Origin: Caccoplasma_A sp045587545
Lineage (GTDB): Bacteria > Bacteroidota > Bacteroidia > Bacteroidales > G3-4614
DNA length: 64,000 bases
Direction: 5' to 3'
NCBI GenBank assembly: GCA_045587545.1
Contig: JAZNCN010000016.1
Coordinates: 11,234-75,233, forward strand
Both the position numbers and the translations under genes were made by a program. Below are positions 62,201-64,000 of the stretch, piece after piece. The number at the start of each line of letters is the position of its first letter. Position 1 is the stretch's first letter. Below the pieces are notes generated by a model. That model had not been told where the DNA came from and ran no database searches. It saw nothing but the letters and a program-made list of their open reading frames with translations.

Positions 62201-64000
62201 TTGCTGTTGTCAAGTGTACCATTTGACGTGATGAAGATACCCAAACCGCCCTCACGCAGTTTGCGTACATTCTTTGCTATACAAAAATCATGTATGTTAT
62301 GGAATTTCTTTGATAGGTCTTTATCTCCCGTAGTGTCATTCACACGAAGACCTGTAACAAACGGAACATTGGTAATAGCCAAGTCCACGCTACCATTGGC
62401 AATACGAGTTTCCTCAAACCCTTGAATATCTACTTTTGCATCGGGATAGAGAAGAGATAGAATACCACCCGATGTGCCGTCAATCTCTATGGCGTGAATA
62501 TCGCTTTGCTCACTGATATGGGTAGGCATTTGCCCCAATATATTACCGATACCAGCCGAACCTTCAAGAATGTTACCACCCTCAAAGCCCATTTGTTCAG
62601 CAATATCCCATAGCGTATCAACAACGTATGCAGGAGTATAATAAGCACTATTGGCACTCATTACCGCTTGTTGGTATGCAGCTTCTCCAAGTAGTTCACG
62701 AAGTTTTTTAGCAATATTATTAGGAGCATACGATGTTCCCTCGCTGAACGCTTTACCCAAACCGCCCCAACCGCTAAACTTGCGGAGGGTCTGCATCTGT
62801 TTCTCGGTAGCCTGTTCGCCACTCTCAAGCAACTCTTTTGCTAATTCAATAGCTTTTATATTAGCTTCAATACGAGCATCAACCGAAGTAGGAGCGTGGT
62901 CTTTTCCTCGCTCCGAATGGTTGTTCCGGGTATTCTTTTTTAGCCCCTGTAAGCGTCCATCGAATCGTCCATCGCTCTGCGATATCGTTCCGCTAACTCG
63001 TTCGCCTCCGCTTTCTCCGCTTCGTTGAGTTCTTTCACCTTCTTGCCGTACTTCTTCGCTATTTGCTGTTCGGCTTCCTCTTGAGGCGTTCCTATTACCG
63101 TTGGCTGACACTCCTTCGGAGCGTGTTGCATCATTTCTCTGTAATCCATTGTCGTTATTATTTATATTATCACTTGCAGTTTCAGCAAATAATCCGTCAA
63201 ACAAACCACCTGTCTGTTTCTGCGAAGATACATTTTTTTTGTTAGATTTCTTTGTCCCCTTTACATTTATTTCGTTTTCAATAGGCTTAATATCGCTCCA
63301 TTCTGCAACCTCATAAAGGACAGGTGCCAATCCTGTATCAAGCACAGGCTTGTGGTCACCGTATTCTTCAAAGTCATGTATTGTCGCTTCTACAGCTTCA
63401 CGAGTACCACTTTGAGGAGTGTACATCACTTTTTCGCCACGTTTAAACCCATTATAACTATCTAATGCAACAAATGCGTCCTGTTTTTGTTGAGTTGATT
63501 GTTTTGCTGGTAAATCAAATTCGGGTACATGTTGAATAATCTCTGCACGTATCTCATCAAGCATATCGGTATATGTTACATCAGACTGTACCCATACATT
63601 GCGACCGACAAACTGCTTATAGCCACCTGCGGTTGGGTCTTCAATACGCAAATACATCTGTTCAATAAACAGATTATCGCTATTGCCACCCTTATAGTCT
63701 GGAGCTAAAAGAACATCAATATATAGTTCTCTATCTGCGGTGAGAGGCAGGCGTATTGAAACATCACCTCCTGCCGGGGCTATGTTCGCCTGTGCGATAA
63801 CCTTGCGTTTCTTGCCTTTCTTATCAACAATGGAAGCAGGGTCAATCCCCAAATCCTTGACAATACGTTTAGCGAGGGTATCAGCATCTTTTACGGCTTT
63901 CTTCTCTGCACTACGCATATAGCCGTAACTTTCGTGGAACTGACTATCGTCAATATCCGCTTCATAGTAGCCCAATAGGGCAAGTTGCTTGTTTACCTCC
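53209..64000 (-). CDS. Giant polyvalent protein: adenine methyltransferase, SF2 helicase, two zincins, LPD38-like (N terminus outside window)
   Basis: An unbroken frame of at least 3596 codons. No stop occurs before the right edge, and the TTG at 63975 is only an internal residue. Numbering from that TTG, residues ~365-640 are an N6-adenine methyltransferase (EGSAGIGNIL at 471-480, TNVPF at 535-539, then FITSNGTLDN). Residues ~1150-1770 are an SF2 helicase: GTGKT at 1179-1183, DEAH at 1371-1374, ATGTPISNT, GTGVNIQ at 1682-1688 and QRNGRILRQG. There is coiled coil from ~1790 to 2050. Zincin 1 is HEAVAH (2136-2141), and zincin 2 is HEHVH (2360-2364). The LPD38-like region is ~2980-3350 with a hydrophobic segment at 3249-3265, and a coiled-coil tail ends it. 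Such proteins are thought to be injected with phage or plasmid DNA to protect it. Confidence 0.88.
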   Translation of the reverse strand, partial: EVNKQLALLGYYEADIDDSQFHESYGYMRSAEKKAVKDADTLAKRIVKDLGIDPASIVDKKGKKRKVIAQANIAPAGGDVSIRLPLTADRELYIDVLLAPDYKGGNSDNLFIEQMYLRIEDPTAGGYKQFVGRNVWVQSDVTYTDMLDEIRAEIIQHVPEFDLPAKQSTQQKQDAFVALDSYNGFKRGEKVMYTPQSGTREAVEATIHDFEEYGDHKPVLDTGLAPVLYEVAEWSDIKPIENEINVKGTKKSNKKNVSSQKQTGGLFDGLFAETASDNINNNDNGLQRNDATRSEGVSANGNRNASRGSRTANSEEVRQEGERTQRSGESGGERVSGTISQSDGRFDGRLQGLKKNTRNNHSERGKDHAPTSVDARIEANIKAIELAKELLESGEQATEKQMQTLRKFSGWGGLGKAFSEGTSYAPNNIAKKLRELLGEAAYQQAVMSANSAYYTPAYVVDTLWDIAEQMGFEGGNILEGSAGIGNILGQMPTHISEQSDIHAIEIDGTSGGILSLLYPDAKVDIQGFEETRIANGSVDLAITNVPFVTGLRVNDTTGDKDLSKKFHNIHDFCIAKNVRKLREGGLGIFITSNGTLDNSKKLRDWIVSEGGADFVGAFRMHNKTFGGTGVTSDIIVIRKRVNGKKSANAIDVSTVTGERVAEYETGETRKVKGQIVPIVKQLSMDYNQYFVEHPEMMAGEMHFGFEKGDTFRPASKGLYPKQGMNQEEMLANFVQSFTAEEFGERSSEIVAEVMPDKKVGEIFVRDGKLYINSTASAQPLDVNSNKVKGHTKVECFEAYNAIKVALNDVLSYQTENESNEGLQPLLDKLNKAYDKFVATYGHFNKNSAIAFLRNDVDYANVASVETYEEIGDGKGGIKQTFGKADVMKERVVEKEIEPAPTNVKDGIVASIFKYGRIDVPYIAEHLNKSAEEIKKEIIESGYGFEDPATRQIEVSYLYLSGNVREKLRQAQENNENGVYDKNIKALQEVIPMDIPAHLIDFTLGSSWIEPKLYEEYVKERTEVGVQFTAVGGTWFMNEPYFTNYEKNRAMGVRSEMLGRTIMGHSLIEAAIQNKSITVSTTRKNWDGSTETITDKEATQACAAKIDEIRQDFKEWARQKMQSDTEMSERMERIYNDTFNNYVPMSIPDDFVPEYFGGASHKFKMRPHQGRAIVRGTMQPLLLAHEVGTGKTFTLISTAMEMRRLGTARKPMIVVQNATVGQFVESAKELYPNAKILTLEEADRSAEGRKNFYAKIKYNDWDMIVVPQSTFEFIPDSEERQMAFVQYKIEEKMLVLEQMKEADPDAKSMITRQAEREIELLEEQLAGLSEEASKKRSANEEKKRAVALQNAEVKALEMLDRRTDDVENFDDMGIDALLIDEAHEYKHLGFATAMQRGVKGVDPSYSKKSQGVFLKTQAVLEKNNGRNVIFATGTPISNTAAEIWTFMRYLMPADTMKEYGIYYFDDFVRNFGNIQQMLEFSTSGKFKENNRFAGYVNLPELVRIWSGVADTVLTKEAGGVKDKIPEMEGGKAEDLYLPQTRALRSIMKFVKAELERYDKMSGKQKKENSHIPLTMYGIAKAAAVDARLVQSDAEDDTNSKTNEAVRQTLRSLKETADYKGTVAIFADNYQNKESGFNLYEDIREKLIAEGVPADEIVVMKSGMTIKKKLEIFEKVNRGEVRVILGSTFTLGTGVNIQERLHTLIHLDAPNRPMDYTQRNGRILRQGNLHKAMGKPVRILRFGVEDSLDVTAYQRLKTKGAIADSIMNGKQMMSNSMTNRVLEEEEDVFGDTVAQLSGSEYAMLKNNAEKNVRKFASRKKQWEADQTYVHNAIPKVKGFIKDAEKRIEDNSRYLEAVRSEFPNGKAKEIVIGKHRFSSVEAMEDYLKEYNKIINAEVKKIKEGEIAGDQTRELSLSLGNYIFKIKTRLYKEMNFNEGAGLFYDVHRKMTYSCPELGLDDVPVKQSLLRNAIEDITQNVITGVDFAERLETAERSKKHNEAELEQLLSREGKPFDYEAELEQAKAQYEEYAELMKKELEQKEAKYAEMDANIETADNIVNAEEDDILERDGNAIYFNEEEAYQRMAERIEELAKKLHLDNIEVVTDVRDLEGKKRRAKGFYSKSTGKINIVIPNHRDMLDVEQTLLHEAVAHYGLRQLFGEEFETFLDNIYAKADKNIRERIVKLAAKNGWDFRKATEEYLASLAENTEFENCPKNWWNRIKEWFKKLLNKFGFSREVTLNDNSLRYILWRSYENLKKPANKRNTFDIANDIAKQYELRVGNFAENFIDEDVAKEYIKLFSGAKDLDIRILNSPEDLYNFAIEYGETEEESKRFAEIYSKNNVGGAYVGESNKILIFTFKNVATPLSNMFHEHVHYAIEQLGGVDNVMTLSDELKELDNELVNKIESEKEYKPKDVDEEIITYSLQAALSGNAIEDLNDVLSDEAKSQMDALLEIVGYDKNINYGRKNEKFSREKGDGELEKVRTRTRRRIAEYSIRRGGIEFHSGNDKGEVRSKEKSKQISHEIQNQIEDDNLYRDGDPEMHERELARDRYERRVKSGMFQSQEALQDSMLGLKEAMQAILGKGSNIEDVDGFENAYLGENRLSSVNKAEADAFAHTLFKPMLDEVAKLAKNNAGREELTDYMMAKHGLERNRVMAERDARAYINTEIGKLKKSLKREDITEDETEKINRKINLLNAKLNGVEKNLSERDAMIWYDTRKRTIDTLYNNGNIDEEDYNKRIYRLNKIFKEGYIGLNRDRDYAGLTALTGMDNVADAEAIAQEMVDNYEQSHDTTNLWNRINAVSKAILLKSYESGLMSKETFNDVSTMYEFYIPLRGFDEKTSAEAYAYLSHKNSAFNAPIKKARGRKSKADDPFANLQSMAESTIMQGNRNKLVKQRFLSFALNHPSDLVSVSDLWLKYDDVTNEWKPVFPDNIDSNDAPEEVEQKMQEFEARMEQLAEEYPEEYKRGKDAVNIPYRVVEKSDMMQHQVVVKRGGRDYVITINGNPRAAQALNGQTNPDNDMSGAIGTILRAGEKVNRQLSAFYTTRNPDFIVSNFMRDMLYTNSIAWIKESPNYALRFHRNYAKVNPIKMKILFAKHRNGTLDMSNKTEAMFYQFMMNGGETGYANIRDIEKHKNDIKRELKKSNGKIPVRKAWDLLGERFDELNRAVENCARFAAFVTSREMGRSIDRAIYDAKEISVNFNKKGSGSKFLNSKGQTRLGNTSAFVSGIGRSGYVFWNAAIQGTTNFGRQLKRHPAKAFTGMATMFLLGALVAYLGGDDDEDDKNAYYNLPEYVRRSNILFRAGDSWISIPLPIEYRAFYGMGELMTSVLSGKEHFTGGEIAEAVMGQATQILPIDFLEGGGGMNAFVPSVAKPLWEAYVAEKSWTGLPLYKDTPYNKDMPEWTKAYKSANKYLVNLSATLNEATGGDKYTKGAIDINPAKVEYMLNGYFGGVSGTIDKLTKTAETITGDREYDPRSIMLWNRLVKAGDERTEYRAVNNEYFRLKEETDNTKRRLKAYEKDTDNGIFDFAEKIDFLYNSPEYERYEIFEDYRRDIDDLNDELKEANEYGDKEEVKLIETELNELKKEMIQEMDHTYK

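Larger units (their letters stand above)
51778..64000. mobile_element. Integrated, probably phage-derived element (right end outside window)
   Basis: This segment starts at the truncated gene tail. It holds a small membrane protein, an XRE repressor with operators, two truncated genes joined tail to tail, and a giant polyvalent protein. The base composition of the giant gene is visibly richer in G and C than the host genes to the left. No integrase and no second att copy are in view, so the exact limits and the class (prophage, phage-plasmid or conjugative element) are not fixed. The polyvalent protein and the virion-like fragment favour a prophage. Confidence 0.7.

Noticed and set aside
63973..63975. 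TTG at 63975 as the true start of the giant protein
   Set aside because: The frame stays open for eight more codons to the window edge without a stop, so the N terminus is simply not in view.
1..64000. CRISPR arrays, tRNA or rRNA genes
   Set aside because: No regularly spaced repeats, cloverleaf-like sequences or rRNA signatures were recognised by reading both strands, though a tool-based scan was not possible.

Overview
The window is a stretch of Bacteroidales (phylum Bacteroidota) chromosome. Evidence for this is a SusC/SusD pair, DUF5686 and DUF4924 family proteins, a Bacteroidota-type omega subunit beside bamD, NADP-malic enzyme fused to a phosphotransacetylase domain, low GC with AT-rich spacers, little Shine-Dalgarno signal, and promoters of the Bacteroides type (TTG near -33, TAnnTTTG near -7). 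No tRNA, rRNA or CRISPR array was recognised. The family names rest on reading the sequence without database searches.

Positions 1-50,200 are ordinary core genome in short operons. In order they hold: the tail of rpmI and then rplT; a minus-strand block (RluA-type pseudouridine synthase with a WYL regulator, TetR regulator with fabG, a YegS-type lipid kinase); a DUF308 membrane protein with a large TPR protein; a minus-strand operon (DUF5686 outer-membrane protein, DUF4924, rfbD, prfC); a CYTH protein and an M48 lipoprotein; lon; trmN6; malic enzyme; and nadE, whose glutaminase domain appears to have lost its catalytic cysteine. A likely secretion and nutrient-uptake operon follows at 23.3-33.2 kb (large zinc metalloprotease, SusC, SusD, BspA-like leucine-rich-repeat protein). 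Then come a DPP-IV-like peptidase, a degenerate Nudix-like protein, miaA, ygiQ/uvrB, bamD/omega, valS, an AGCS symporter, an M23 peptidase, a phosphohexomutase and a small membrane protein.

Positions 50,202-50,785 hold no convincing gene. They contain two related, apparently structured elements about 267 bp apart. Each ends in a stem whose pairing is kept by wobble changes and is followed by a T-run, so they are candidate small RNAs or leader regulators. They lie directly upstream of an exported SUMF1/FGE-like protein.

From about 51,778 to the right edge the window is a mobile element, probably phage-derived. It begins directly at the cut-off 3' end of a minus-strand gene that still has its terminator. 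It then carries a small four-helix membrane protein, an XRE repressor with two perfect 20-bp operators over a divergent promoter, a junction that fuses two truncated convergent genes tail to tail, and a single reading frame of more than 3,590 codons. That giant protein joins an N6-adenine methyltransferase, an SF2 helicase, two HExxH zincin domains and an LPD38-like C-terminal region. This is the architecture of large polyvalent proteins that phages and conjugative elements are thought to deliver with their DNA to counter host defences. It is the most notable system here, and its N terminus lies beyond the window.
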